Source: an uncultured Dehalococcoidia bacterium (lineage in GTDB: Bacteria > Chloroflexota > Dehalococcoidia > Bin125). From it: a stretch of DNA of 64,000 nucleotides. Position 1 is the stretch's first letter; each line of letters starts with the position of its first letter. The DNA lies in the NCBI GenBank assembly GCA_958295515.1, contig CATQGW010000003.1, forward strand, positions 186,001 to 250,000, given 5' to 3'. Shown here one piece after another: positions 17,731 through 26,676 of this stretch. A model generated the notes under the pieces. The model searched no databases. It had not been told where the DNA came from and worked only from the letters and a program-made list of their open reading frames with translations. The position numbers and the translations under genes are program-made.

Positions 17731-18596
17731 GCCACGATGCTCAGGGCGCGTGGGCGCTCGGCGAAATCGTTGAGCACGCGCACCGTGGCGTCGGGCAGCA
17801 GCTGCGCCGCCGTCGCGGCGATCTCGTCTTCCTGGCCCGGATCGAGCTCCAGCACGGCGATCCCGTTGGGCGCGAGGCGCGGGCGCAGCTGGGTCAGCAG
17901 GCGCAGCTGCAACTCGGTGCCGCTGACGCCGGGGGTGAGCGCCTGGCGCGGCTCGTGCAAGGCGACCTCCGGCTCCAGTTCGGGAAGCCGCAGCTCGGGG
18001 ATGTAGGGCAGGTTGGCCACGATGCAGTGGAACATTCCCTTGAGCGGGGTGAGCAGATCGCCCTGTACGAAGTCGGCGGCGGCGCGGCGCAGATGGCGTT
18101 GCGCGTTTTCGCGGGCGATGCTCAGCGCCTCGGCGGAGATGTCGGTGGCGACCAGCCGCGCGCCGCGGCGGTGGTGGGCGATGGCGATCCCCAGCGCGCC
18201 CGAGCCGGCGCCCACATCGGCGATCTGCGCGGAGCGAATGCGCGCCTTGCGCAGATGATCGAGCGCGGTGTCGACCAGCAGCTCCGACTCGGGGCGGGGA
18301 ATCAACACATCGGGGGTGACGCGGAATTCGAGGCGGTAGAACTCGCGGGCGCCGGTGATGTAGGCCAGCGGGCTGCGCTCGATGCGTTTCTCGATCAGGT
18401 CGATGAAGTGCTCGAAGGCGGACTTGGTGAGCGGCTCGCCGAGCGAGGCGTAGAGCTGCGCGCGGCTGATATCGAGCGCGTGGCGCAGCAGCACCTCGGC
18501 CTCGAAGCGGGCGTCCTCGATGCCCGCTTTCTCGAGCAGCGCGGCGGCGGAAATCCAGACATCGCGCCGGTTGGCCAGATCATCGCGGTCGCTCAT
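17727..18596 (-). CDS. prmC: Release factor glutamine methyltransferase
   Basis: Methylates the Gln of the GGQ motif in peptide chain release factors. 289 residues with a helical N-terminal domain, then the Rossmann-type methyltransferase: IPRPESELLVD, the SAM loop DVGAGSGALGIAIA and the substrate motif NLPY. The motif is NPPY in most orthologues; Leu at the second position is tolerated in some. It overlaps prfA by 4 bases, so enzyme and substrate are translated from one message, the usual arrangement. Confidence 0.94.
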   Translation of the reverse strand: MSDRDDLANRRDVWISAAALLEKAGIEDARFEAEVLLRHALDISRAQLYASLGEPLTKSAFEHFIDLIEKRIERSPLAYITGAREFYRLEFRVTPDVLIPRPESELLVDTALDHLRKARIRSAQIADVGAGSGALGIAIAHHRRGARLVATDISAEALSIARENAQRHLRRAAADFVQGDLLTPLKGMFHCIVANLPYIPELRLPELEPEVALHEPRQALTPGVSGTELQLRLLTQLRPRLAPNGIAVLELDPGQEDEIAATAAQLLPDATVRVLNDFAERPRALSIVA

Positions 18597-19684
18597 ACGC
18601 TCGCCTCCGCCAGCAGCCGCGTTTCTTCAGCCAGCGCCGCCGCATCGATTAAGGGGTCGAGGTTGCCATCGAGCAGGCCGCCCAGGTCGTGGCGGGTGAG
18701 GCCGATGCGGTGGTCGGTGACGCGGTTCTCGGGGAAGTTGTAGGTGCGGATTTTCTCCGAGCGCTCACCGCTGCCGACCTGTGCGCGGCGGGCGTCGGCG
18801 CGCTCGGCGTCGCGCTCGCGTTGCTGCTGCTCATAGAGCCGCGCGCGCAGCACCGACATCGCCTTGAGCTTGTTCTTGAGCTGCGAGCGTTCGTCGGTGC
18901 AGGTGACCACGATCCCGCTCGGCTCGTGCGTTAGCCGCACGCCGGTCTGCACTTTGTTCACGTTCTGCCCGCCGGCGCCGCCGGAGTGGAACAGGTCGAG
19001 CCGGATATCGGTCTCGTCAAGCTCGACATCGAGCTGTTCGGCCCGGGGCAGCACGGCGACGGTGGCGGTGGAGGTGTGGATGCGCCCCTGCGCCTCGGTT
19101 TCGGGCACGCGCTGCACGCGGTGGACGCCGCGCTCGTACTTGAGCCGCGAGAACGCGCCGTTGCCGTCGATCTCGCAGATCACCTCTTTGACGCCGCCGG
19201 CGGCGTTCTCGCTGAGGCTGATCATGTCGGTCTTCCAGCGTCGGGCTTCGGCGTAGCGGACATAAGCGCGGAACAGGTCGCCCGCCCAGAGCCCCGCTTC
19301 GTCGCCGCCCGTACCGGCGCGAATTTCGACGATCACGCTGCGCTCGTCGTTGGGGTCGCGCGGCAGCAGGGCGCGCCGCGCTTCCTCTTCAAGCAGTTCG
19401 ATCTTCGCGCTCAGTTCGTCGACTTCGGCCTGCGCCAGCTCGCGCATTTCGGCGTCGTCGGCCTCGGCCAGCACCTCGCGCGCCTGCGCGATCTCGCCGC
19501 CGGCCTGCTCCCAGTCGTTGAGCAGCTGCACGATCGGCTGGAGCGAGGCGTGCTCGCGAGCCAGCGTCTGTAGGCGCGCCGGATCGGTGCTCACGGCGGG
19601 GTCGGCCATCTCGCGCTCGATCGCGTCGCGCCGCTCGCGCACGGCCAACAGTTTCTCCCACATAACGGACAGCTCCGCGTTCAC
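18593..19684 (-). CDS. prfA: Peptide chain release factor 1
   Basis: Terminates translation at UAA and UAG. 363 residues. Seen: the GGQ loop as SGGAGGQNVNKV, the RVQRVPETEAQGRIHTSTATV segment that identifies RF1 rather than RF2, with PET at the stop-codon-recognising PxT position, and RTYNFPENRVTDHRI near the C-terminus. The ATG at 19684 is used; a second ATG 21 bases downstream is possible. It sits between hisS and prmC with only 6 bases to hisS. Confidence 0.96.
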   Translation of the reverse strand: MNAELSVMWEKLLAVRERRDAIEREMADPAVSTDPARLQTLAREHASLQPIVQLLNDWEQAGGEIAQAREVLAEADDAEMRELAQAEVDELSAKIELLEEEARRALLPRDPNDERSVIVEIRAGTGGDEAGLWAGDLFRAYVRYAEARRWKTDMISLSENAAGGVKEVICEIDGNGAFSRLKYERGVHRVQRVPETEAQGRIHTSTATVAVLPRAEQLDVELDETDIRLDLFHSGGAGGQNVNKVQTGVRLTHEPSGIVVTCTDERSQLKNKLKAMSVLRARLYEQQQRERDAERADARRAQVGSGERSEKIRTYNFPENRVTDHRIGLTRHDLGGLLDGNLDPLIDAAALAEETRLLAEASV

Positions 19685-19690
19685 CCGCGC

Positions 19691-20983
19691 TTACTCGGCG
19701 GTAGGCGGCGAATTCTCAGTATATGGAGCGGCGCCCGCGACCTCGTTTACCACCGCTTCGAGCGGCAGGTCGCGCTGCTCGGCGCTGGCCATGTCGCGCA
19801 GCGTGACGGTGCCGGCGGCGAGGCCGCGCTCGCCGACGATGATTGTCCAGCGGCAGCCGGCGCGTCCGGCGTGGCGCAGCTGCGCCTTGAGCGAACGCCC
19901 GCCGAAGGCCAGCGTCGCCGAAATTCCCGCGCGGCGCAGCTGTCCGGCCAGACCGCCGGCGGCGGAGGCCGCGCCCGCGCCGAGCGCGGCGATGATCACC
20001 TGCGGCTGCTCCTCGGCGTCGTCAACCAGCCCCTGCTCGCGCAGCTGCAGGGCGAAGCGGTCAATGCCCATTCCGAAGCCGATGCCCGGCGTGGGCGGTC
20101 CGCCGATCTGCTCGATCAACCCGTCGTAGCGCCCGCCCGCCAGCAGCGTCGTCTGTGATCCGCTCGGCTCATTCGGGACCAGCTCGAAGACGGTGTGGGT
20201 GTAGTAATCCAGCCCGCGCACCAGGCTGGGGCGCTCTTCGTAGCGAATGCCCAGCGCGTCGAGCTGGTCTTTAACCGCCGCGTAGTAGGCGGCCGACTCG
20301 GCGCTGAGGTGCTCGGTGATCAGCGGCGCGCCCTCCTGATAGGGGCGGGTGCGCTCGTCCTTGCTGTCCAGCAGCCGCATCGGTGCGCGCTGAAAGCGGG
20401 CGCGGTCGTCGGGCGCGATCTGCTCCAGGTGCGGCTCGAAGTGCGCCCTGAGCTTGGGCACGTAGGCGCGGCGGTCCTCGAGATCGCCGATGCTGTTGAT
20501 CAGCAGCACCAGGTCGCGCAGCCCGAGCTGCTCGGCGATGCGCCAGCCGAGGTCCATCACCTCCGCGTCGAGCGCCGCGTCGCGCACGCCCAGCGCCTCG
20601 ATGCCGAACTGCGTGTGCTGGCGGAAGCGCCCGGCCTGCGGGCGCTCGTAGCGGAACATCGGCGCGATGTAGGCCAGCTTGACCGGCTGCGGCAGATTGG
20701 CCATGCCGTGCTGGAGGTAGGCGCGGCAGACCGAGGCCGTGCCTTCGGGGCGCAGCGCCAGACGCTCGCCGCCGCGATCCTCGAAGACGTACATCTCCTT
20801 CTCGACGATGTCCGTCGCCTCGCCCACGCCGCGCGAGTAGAGCTCCGCGTTCTCAAACGTGGGCGGTTCGATGAAGCCGTAGCCGCAGAGCCGCGCCTGC
20901 TCCTGCACGACGGCGGTGATCCTGTCGCGGACGCGGTGCTCTGCCGGCAGCAGATCGCGCGTCCCGCGCGGCGCCTGGAACAT
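19691..20983 (-). CDS. hisS: Histidyl-tRNA synthetase
   Basis: Class II synthetase, 430 residues from the ATG at 20983, which yields MFQAPRGTRDLLP; a TTG 12 bases upstream is less likely. Seen: class II motif 2 MFRYERPQAGRFRQHTQFG, the histidine-specific LVRGLDYYTHTVFE, GGRYDGLIEQIGG, motif 3 GIGFGMGIDRF and a C-terminal anticodon-binding domain. It heads a four-gene minus-strand block with prfA, prmC and a serine hydrolase. Confidence 0.96.
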   Translation of the reverse strand: MFQAPRGTRDLLPAEHRVRDRITAVVQEQARLCGYGFIEPPTFENAELYSRGVGEATDIVEKEMYVFEDRGGERLALRPEGTASVCRAYLQHGMANLPQPVKLAYIAPMFRYERPQAGRFRQHTQFGIEALGVRDAALDAEVMDLGWRIAEQLGLRDLVLLINSIGDLEDRRAYVPKLRAHFEPHLEQIAPDDRARFQRAPMRLLDSKDERTRPYQEGAPLITEHLSAESAAYYAAVKDQLDALGIRYEERPSLVRGLDYYTHTVFELVPNEPSGSQTTLLAGGRYDGLIEQIGGPPTPGIGFGMGIDRFALQLREQGLVDDAEEQPQVIIAALGAGAASAAGGLAGQLRRAGISATLAFGGRSLKAQLRHAGRAGCRWTIIVGERGLAAGTVTLRDMASAEQRDLPLEAVVNEVAGAAPYTENSPPTAE

Positions 20984-21099
20984 TGCCCGATCCAATCGCT
21001 CGGCGATCGTTCATCCGCTCTCATCGTACAGCCGCGCGATATTCACACACGTCATGCCGCATGACTGAACGTCGCTGCGAATCAGCGTAAATTGCGCGT

Positions 21100-23301
21100 A
21101 TGACGACCAGCACGCCCGAGGCGCGCGACCACGCGCTCTACCCGACCTTGGAAGACCTGAACGAGGTGCTCGAGCGCTACCTGTCGCTGGACGAGCGTGG
21201 GCAGGTCGAGAGCGCCTACGAGTTCGCCGAGATCGCACACAGCGGGCACACGCGGCGCTCCGGCCACCCCTACATCTCGCACCCGCTGGCGGCGGCGATC
21301 GTCTGCGCCGAGCTGCAGCTCGATGTGCCGGCCGTCCAGGCCGCGCTGCTGCACGACGTGATGGAGGACTGCGGCGTGACCCGCGCCGATCTGGTCGATG
21401 CCTTCGGCGTCGATGTCGCCAAACTGGTCGACGGCGCGACCAAGCTCAGCGCGCTGCGCCTGCCGGATGTCGACGCGCCCGCCGTTGATGACGACGCGCA
21501 GGCCGAAAACCTGCGCAAGATGTTCATCGCCATGGCGGACGATGTGCGGGTGGTGATCGTGAAGCTCGCCGACCGGCTGCACAACATGCGCACGCTCGGC
21601 GCGCTGCCCACGGAGAAGCAGCGGCGCATCTCGCGCGAGACGATGGAAATCTACGCGCCGCTGGCCGCCCGGCTGGGCATCTGGCAGATCCGCGCGCAGC
21701 TGGAGGACCTGGCGTTCAAGTATCTCGAGCCCGCCGCGTATGAGCGGACCTCGAAGCTGGTCGCGGCGCGCAGGGAGACGCGCGAGCGCTACCTGCGCCA
21801 GCTGCGCCGCCAGCTGGAGAATGCGCTCGAAGCGGCGGGGCTGCGCGCAGAGGTCAAGGGCCGCGTCAAGCACCTCTACTCGATCCACCAGAAGATGCAG
21901 AAATACTCCGCGCAGGGCAAGTCGTTCAGCGACATCTACGACCTGCTCGCCGTGCGGGTGCTGACCGAGTCGACCGCCGATTGCTACGCCGCGCTGGGCG
22001 TCGTACACGGCATGTGGCGGCCGATCGCGGGCGAGTTCGACGACTACATCGCCAGCCCGCGTCCGAGCGGCTATCAGTCGCTGCACACCACCGCCTACTG
22101 GTCGTCGTCGCACCCCGTCGAGGTGCAAATCCGCACCCACCAGATGGATTACGACGCGGAATACGGCGTCGCAGTCCACTGGCTCTACAAGGAGGGGCGC
22201 AACCGCGACCCGGACGACCGCGAGCGGCTCTCCTGGCTGCGTCAGCTGGTCGACTGGCAGGGCGAGCTGCCCGGCAGCGATGATTTCCTGGAGACGCTGC
22301 GCAGCGACATCTTTCAGGATCAGGTCTTCGTGCATACGCCGGCGGGGGAAATCATCGCGCTGCGGCGCGGCGCGACGCCGCTCGATTTCGCCTTCCGCAT
22401 CCACACCGACATCGGTTGCTCCTGCGTCGGCGCGAAGGTCAACGGGCGGCTGGTGCAGTTGAGCACGCCGCTCGACAACGGCGATCTGGTCGAAATCGTG
22501 ACCAGCCGCAACTCGCGAGGGCCAAGCCGCGACTGGCTCAACCCGGCGCTGGGTTACGTAACCACCCAGCAGGCGCGCACCAAAATCCGCCAGTGGTTCC
22601 GCCGTCAGCAGCGCAGCGAGAACATCGCCAGCGGGCGCGAGGAGCTCGAGCGCGAGCTGCGCCGTCTCGGCCTGCGCCTGCCCAAGGTTGAGGACGAGGT
22701 CGTTGCAGTCACCCGCGCGAAGACACTGGACGATGCGCTGGCGTTGATCGGCGCGGGCGATCCGACGGCGCACCAGGTCGCGCTGCGTGTGGCCCTGCCG
22801 GAGGAACCCGCGCCGAGTCCACCGCCCGCCCGTATTCCCGACTCGCCGCCGCCCGACAATCTGGCCGATGCTGTGCGCGTGCTCGGCGCGCCCAACGTGC
22901 TGGCGCGGATCGCCGCCTGCTGCCAGCCGCGCCGCGGCGATCCGATTCGGGGCTACGTCACCCAGGGCCGTGGTGTCAGCGTCCACCGCTCCGATTGCCA
23001 CAACGTGCTCCACACCGCGGAGCGGAATCGGCTGCTCGATGTGCAGTGGAGCCGCGGCGGCGGCAACTACGTCGCCCGCTTGCGGATCGACGGCTGGGAT
23101 CGGGTCGGCTTCGCACGCGATGTCGCCACTGTCTGCGCCGACGAAGACGTGAATATGGTCTCGCTGGTCACCAGCGAGCCGAGCGGCGGCCAGGTCAGCA
23201 TCGGTTTCAATGTCGAGGCTGCCAATCTGGCTCAGCTCCAACGTCTGATCCACAAGCTCGACGATGTGCGCGGCGTCCTCTCCGTAGAGCGTGAGACCTG
23301 A
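21100..23301 (+). CDS. rsh: Bifunctional (p)ppGpp synthetase/hydrolase
   Basis: RelA/SpoT homologue of 733 residues controlling the stringent response. Domains in order: HD hydrolase (HPYISHPLAAAIV near 65, LLHDVMED near 84, RLHNMRTL near 165), synthetase (about 235-345 with SPRPSGYQSLHTT), TGS (VFVHTPAGEIIALRRGATPLDFA near 410), a zinc-finger/helical region with AACCQPRRGDPIRGYVT, and a C-terminal ACT domain. The HD residues are intact, so hydrolase activity is expected. The ATG follows a divergent 115-base gap from hisS. Confidence 0.96.
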   Translation: MTTSTPEARDHALYPTLEDLNEVLERYLSLDERGQVESAYEFAEIAHSGHTRRSGHPYISHPLAAAIVCAELQLDVPAVQAALLHDVMEDCGVTRADLVDAFGVDVAKLVDGATKLSALRLPDVDAPAVDDDAQAENLRKMFIAMADDVRVVIVKLADRLHNMRTLGALPTEKQRRISRETMEIYAPLAARLGIWQIRAQLEDLAFKYLEPAAYERTSKLVAARRETRERYLRQLRRQLENALEAAGLRAEVKGRVKHLYSIHQKMQKYSAQGKSFSDIYDLLAVRVLTESTADCYAALGVVHGMWRPIAGEFDDYIASPRPSGYQSLHTTAYWSSSHPVEVQIRTHQMDYDAEYGVAVHWLYKEGRNRDPDDRERLSWLRQLVDWQGELPGSDDFLETLRSDIFQDQVFVHTPAGEIIALRRGATPLDFAFRIHTDIGCSCVGAKVNGRLVQLSTPLDNGDLVEIVTSRNSRGPSRDWLNPALGYVTTQQARTKIRQWFRRQQRSENIASGREELERELRRLGLRLPKVEDEVVAVTRAKTLDDALALIGAGDPTAHQVALRVALPEEPAPSPPPARIPDSPPPDNLADAVRVLGAPNVLARIAACCQPRRGDPIRGYVTQGRGVSVHRSDCHNVLHTAERNRLLDVQWSRGGGNYVARLRIDGWDRVGFARDVATVCADEDVNMVSLVTSEPSGGQVSIGFNVEAANLAQLQRLIHKLDDVRGVLSVERET

Positions 23302-23329
23302 GCCGGCCTCGCGCCGCTATGCTGCCGTC

Positions 23330-23785
23330 ATGGTGATGGACAGAACCCACGTATTTGAAGTGCTGCGCGAAGTCGGCATTGAAGAGGCCGTCGCCTCGCG
23401 TCTCGCCGATGTGCTCGAAGAAGACCGCGCCAAATTCGTCACCAAAGACGACTTGCTCGCTACCCGAGATGACTTGAAGGCCGCCCTCGACTCCGCCGTC
23501 GCTCTGCTGGAGCTGCGGATTTCCGCACTGGATGAGAAGGTTGACCGCGAGATCGCCTCGGTCCGTCGTGAGATTGACCTGCTGCACAGCGATTTCCAGC
23601 AGCTGCGCAACGATTTCCAGCAACTGCGCAATGAGCTGCAGCAGCTGCGCAACGAGCTCAACGATCAACGCAAGGAGATGGCTGAGCGCGACGAGCGCCT
23701 GCGGCGCGAGATGCGTTGGGCCTTCGGCGTGCTCTTCACCTTGATCGTGGTGCAGATGGGCATCGTCATCGGCTTCGCCGTCTGA
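23330..23785 (+). CDS. Coiled-coil protein with C-terminal membrane anchor
   Basis: 151 residues, function unknown. The N-terminal third resembles DUF1640-like proteins (FEVLREVGIEEAVASRLADVL). A long coiled coil follows, including a seven-residue repeat DFQQLRN, DFQQLRN, ELQQLRN, then a transmembrane helix (WAFGVLFTLIVVQMGIVIGF) at the very end, so it is tail-anchored with the coil in the cytoplasm. Two in-frame ATGs at 23330 and 23336 are both possible. It starts 28 bases after rsh and could be cotranscribed. A scaffold or fibre-like role is plausible but unproven. Confidence 0.75.
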   Translation: MVMDRTHVFEVLREVGIEEAVASRLADVLEEDRAKFVTKDDLLATRDDLKAALDSAVALLELRISALDEKVDREIASVRREIDLLHSDFQQLRNDFQQLRNELQQLRNELNDQRKEMAERDERLRREMRWAFGVLFTLIVVQMGIVIGFAV

Positions 23786-23816
23786 CGAATCCTGACGGCC
23801 GGCGCGACGTCAACCG

Positions 23817-24953
23817 TTAGCTCTGCAATGCCGCTACCAACTGCTCCACGTGCTCGGGCGGCGTGTAGAAGTGCGGCGAGGCGCGCAGGCGGCCGAAGCG
23901 GATCGCGGTCGAAATGTTCTGCTCGCCGAGACGCTCCCAGGTCTCCTCGATGCTCTCCCGCTCGGCCAGCGCCGGCGGGCGATCGAAGCAGATGATCCCG
24001 CTGCGTTCCGCTGCGCCGCGCGGCGAGAACACATTGCAGCCGATCGATTCCAGCCGATCGCAGAGCAGATCGCTGATGTCGCTGAGCTGCGACCAGACCG
24101 TCTCCAGCCCCACCTCGAGCAGCAGCGCGATCGCGCCGCGCAAACCCATCAGCGTGGCGGTCGGGCTGGCGCCCGGCTCGAAGCGGCTGGCGTCGGGCTT
24201 GAGCAGGATGCTCTCCCCGCCGTGCTCCAGTCCGTCGACCATGCTGCTCGCGCCCAGCAGCGGCGGGACCAGCTCCTCGATCAGATTCTCGCGCACGTAG
24301 AGCAATCCCGAACCGGTCGGGCCGAGCATCCATTTGTGCCCGCCGGCGGCGAGGAAGTCGATGTCGTCGCCGACCACATCGATCGGCATCGCGCCCGCCG
24401 ACTGGATCGCATCCACCACCATCAGGCCGCCCTGCGCATGCACCGCGTCGGCCAGTGGGCGCAGCGGGCTGCGGAAGCCCGAGCCCCACTGCACGTGCGA
24501 GATCGCCAGCAGCCGCGTGCGCTCGCCGATCGCCGCGACTACATCCTCGGTCGGGATGCGGCCGTCGGGCTGCGCGGCCACGATGTCGATCTCCACTCCC
24601 TTGTCGCCCAGCGCCGTCCAGGTGTGGCGATTGGAGGGATATTCGGCGTCGGTCACGACCAGATGATCGCCGGGCTGCCAGGGCAGGCTGCCGGCGATGA
24701 TCGAGAGGCCGGTGGCGGTGTTGGGCACCAGGCCGATCTCGTGCCCGCCGCGCGCGCCGAGCAGTTTGGCGGCGTCCGCGCGCAGCGCCTCGGTCTCCTC
24801 CTGCCAGTTCGAGCCGACATAGCCGCGCCGCGTGGCGTGCTCCACATAAGCGCGCACCGCGTCCGCCGCAGGCCTGGGCAGCGGCGACACGCCGGCATGG
24901 TTGAAGAAGGCCATTTCGTCGAGCACGGGAAACAGATCGGAGGTGTAGGTCAT
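23817..24953 (-). CDS. Class V aminotransferase (cysteine desulfurase-like fold)
   Basis: PLP enzyme of 378 residues. The PLP lysine is in AAGGHKWMLGPTGSGLLYV, with the aspartate in VVDAIQSAGAMPIDV and FFNHAGVSPLP at the start. The overall sequence resembles isopenicillin-N-epimerase/cysteine-desulfurase-like members. No obvious catalytic Cys loop of the IscS/SufS kind is seen, so desulfurase activity is uncertain. The ATG at 24953 is preferred over a start 39 bases upstream. It is convergent with the coiled-coil gene and has no operon partner. Confidence 0.85.
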   Translation of the reverse strand: MTYTSDLFPVLDEMAFFNHAGVSPLPRPAADAVRAYVEHATRRGYVGSNWQEETEALRADAAKLLGARGGHEIGLVPNTATGLSIIAGSLPWQPGDHLVVTDAEYPSNRHTWTALGDKGVEIDIVAAQPDGRIPTEDVVAAIGERTRLLAISHVQWGSGFRSPLRPLADAVHAQGGLMVVDAIQSAGAMPIDVVGDDIDFLAAGGHKWMLGPTGSGLLYVRENLIEELVPPLLGASSMVDGLEHGGESILLKPDASRFEPGASPTATLMGLRGAIALLLEVGLETVWSQLSDISDLLCDRLESIGCNVFSPRGAAERSGIICFDRPPALAERESIEETWERLGEQNISTAIRFGRLRASPHFYTPPEHVEQLVAALQS

Positions 24954-25085
24954 CGCGGCTCCTCGCTGGCGCTGGCTGGTTGCTGGACACAAGGCTACGC
25001 GAGGGTGGACCGAGGGGTTGCCAAGCGTGGAATGTGTGTTCTAGGATGCACGCGAACGCGAGTTCGGAGTTGGATGGGAGTCATC

Positions 25086-26636
25086 ATGCACACACGGGTT
25101 CACGGCGGCGCGGTGGTCGGCCTCGACGGCGAGCCGATCTGCGTTGAGGTCGATATCTCCAGCGGACTGCCCAAGACCACGATTGTCGGCCTGCCCGACG
25201 CGGCGGTCGACGAGGCGCGCGAGCGGGTGCGCTCGGCGATTCGCAACGCCGGCGCCGGTTTCCCGACCAAGCGCGTCACGGTCAACCTCGCGCCTGCGCA
25301 TTTGCGCAAGGAGGGCGCCGGCTACGACCTGCCGATCGCGGTCGGGATGCTGGTCGCCACCGGGCAAATCTGCGAAAGCGCGGTCGAGGACACGCTCTTC
25401 CTCGGCGAGCTGGCGCTCGATGGGGAGCTGCGCCACGTGCGCGGCGTGCTCTCCGTCGCGGCCGCCGCGCGCGACGCCGATGTCTCGCGCATCGTCGTGC
25501 CTACGGTGGACGCCGAGGAGGCGGCGCTGATCGACGGGATCGAGGTCGTCGCGGTCGACTCGCTGCGCGACTGGATCGCGATCGCCACCGAGGAACGCCC
25601 GCTGAGCGACGCGATCTGGCGCTCCAACCCGCAGGCGACGGAGGAGATGCCGCACAGCCCGGACGCGCACGACTTCCAGGAAGTGCGCGGACAGGAGCAC
25701 GTCAAACGCGCGCTCGAAGTGGCGGCGGCGGGCGGGCACAACATGCTGATGAATGGTCCGCCCGGCGCGGGCAAGACGCTGCTTGCCTCCTGCCTGCCCG
25801 GCATTCTGCCGCCGCTGACCACCGACGAAGCGCTGGAAGTGACGCGGATCGCCAGCGTGGCCGGAATCACCGAGGCCGGCGCGCAGCTAATCCGCCGCCG
25901 CCCCTTCCGCTCGCCGCACCACACGATCTCCAATGCCGGTCTGGTCGGCGGCGGACAGCGGCTGCGGCCCGGCGAGATCACGCTCGCCCACCGCGGGGTG
26001 TTGTTCCTCGACGAGCTGCCCGAGTTCAGCGTGCGCGCGCTGGAGGCGCTGCGCCAGCCGCTGGAAGACCGCCAGATCACCATCTCGCGCGCCCACGGCG
26101 CGGTCACCTACCCCGCCGACATCACGCTGATCAGCGCGATGAACCCCTGCCCCTGCGGCAACTTCGGCTCCGACCAGCCCTGCACGTGCAGCGATTCCGC
26201 CGTCTACCGCTACCAGCGCCGCATCTCCGGGCCGGTGCTGGACCGGATCGACCTGTTCGTCGATGTGCCGCGTGTGGCGGTGCAGAAGCTGATGCGCTCC
26301 GCCGACGGCACGGAAGCGCCGCTCGGCGAACCCTCCGCCGTCGTCCGTGAGCGTGTGGTGGCGGCGCGGCGGCGGCAGCACGAGCGGCACGGCCCCGATG
26401 GTCCGCGCTCCAATGCCGCGCTTTCCGCCCGCGGTGTGCGCACGCACTGTATGGATCGGCTTGAGCAGACCGCTGAAACGCTGATCCGTGAGGCGGTCGA
26501 TCGGCTCTCGCTCTCCGCGCGCGGCTTTCACCGCGTGCTCAAGGTCTCGCGCACCATCGCCGACCTCGCTGGCTCCGAGAACATCACCGTGCAGCATGTC
26601 GCCGAGGCTGTCCAATACCGCAAGCGAAACGGCTAG
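25086..26636 (+). CDS. comM: ComM/YifB family Mg chelatase-like AAA+ ATPase
   Basis: Hexameric helicase-type ATPase that promotes branch migration during integration of transformed DNA in competent bacteria. 516 residues. Seen: the N-terminal S5-like domain (VVGLDGEPICVEVDISSGLPKTTIVGLPD), Walker A GPPGAGKT, the FRSPHHTISNAGLVGGG segment, Walker B VLFLDELPEF, and the zinc-type NPCPCGNFGSDQPCTC. ATG at 25086 is chosen because GGGAG lies just upstream; ATG at 25074 is in frame too. Presence suggests, but does not prove, natural transformation. Confidence 0.94.
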   Translation: MHTRVHGGAVVGLDGEPICVEVDISSGLPKTTIVGLPDAAVDEARERVRSAIRNAGAGFPTKRVTVNLAPAHLRKEGAGYDLPIAVGMLVATGQICESAVEDTLFLGELALDGELRHVRGVLSVAAAARDADVSRIVVPTVDAEEAALIDGIEVVAVDSLRDWIAIATEERPLSDAIWRSNPQATEEMPHSPDAHDFQEVRGQEHVKRALEVAAAGGHNMLMNGPPGAGKTLLASCLPGILPPLTTDEALEVTRIASVAGITEAGAQLIRRRPFRSPHHTISNAGLVGGGQRLRPGEITLAHRGVLFLDELPEFSVRALEALRQPLEDRQITISRAHGAVTYPADITLISAMNPCPCGNFGSDQPCTCSDSAVYRYQRRISGPVLDRIDLFVDVPRVAVQKLMRSADGTEAPLGEPSAVVRERVVAARRRQHERHGPDGPRSNAALSARGVRTHCMDRLEQTAETLIREAVDRLSLSARGFHRVLKVSRTIADLAGSENITVQHVAEAVQYRKRNG

Positions 26637-26676
26637 CCTCTGCGCGACGCACGGATCGAGTCGCGGAGGTGCTGGG

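Noticed and set aside
21082..23253. Antisense frame of over 700 codons opposite rsh
   Set aside because: Shadow of the rsh coding bias; no recognisable motif.
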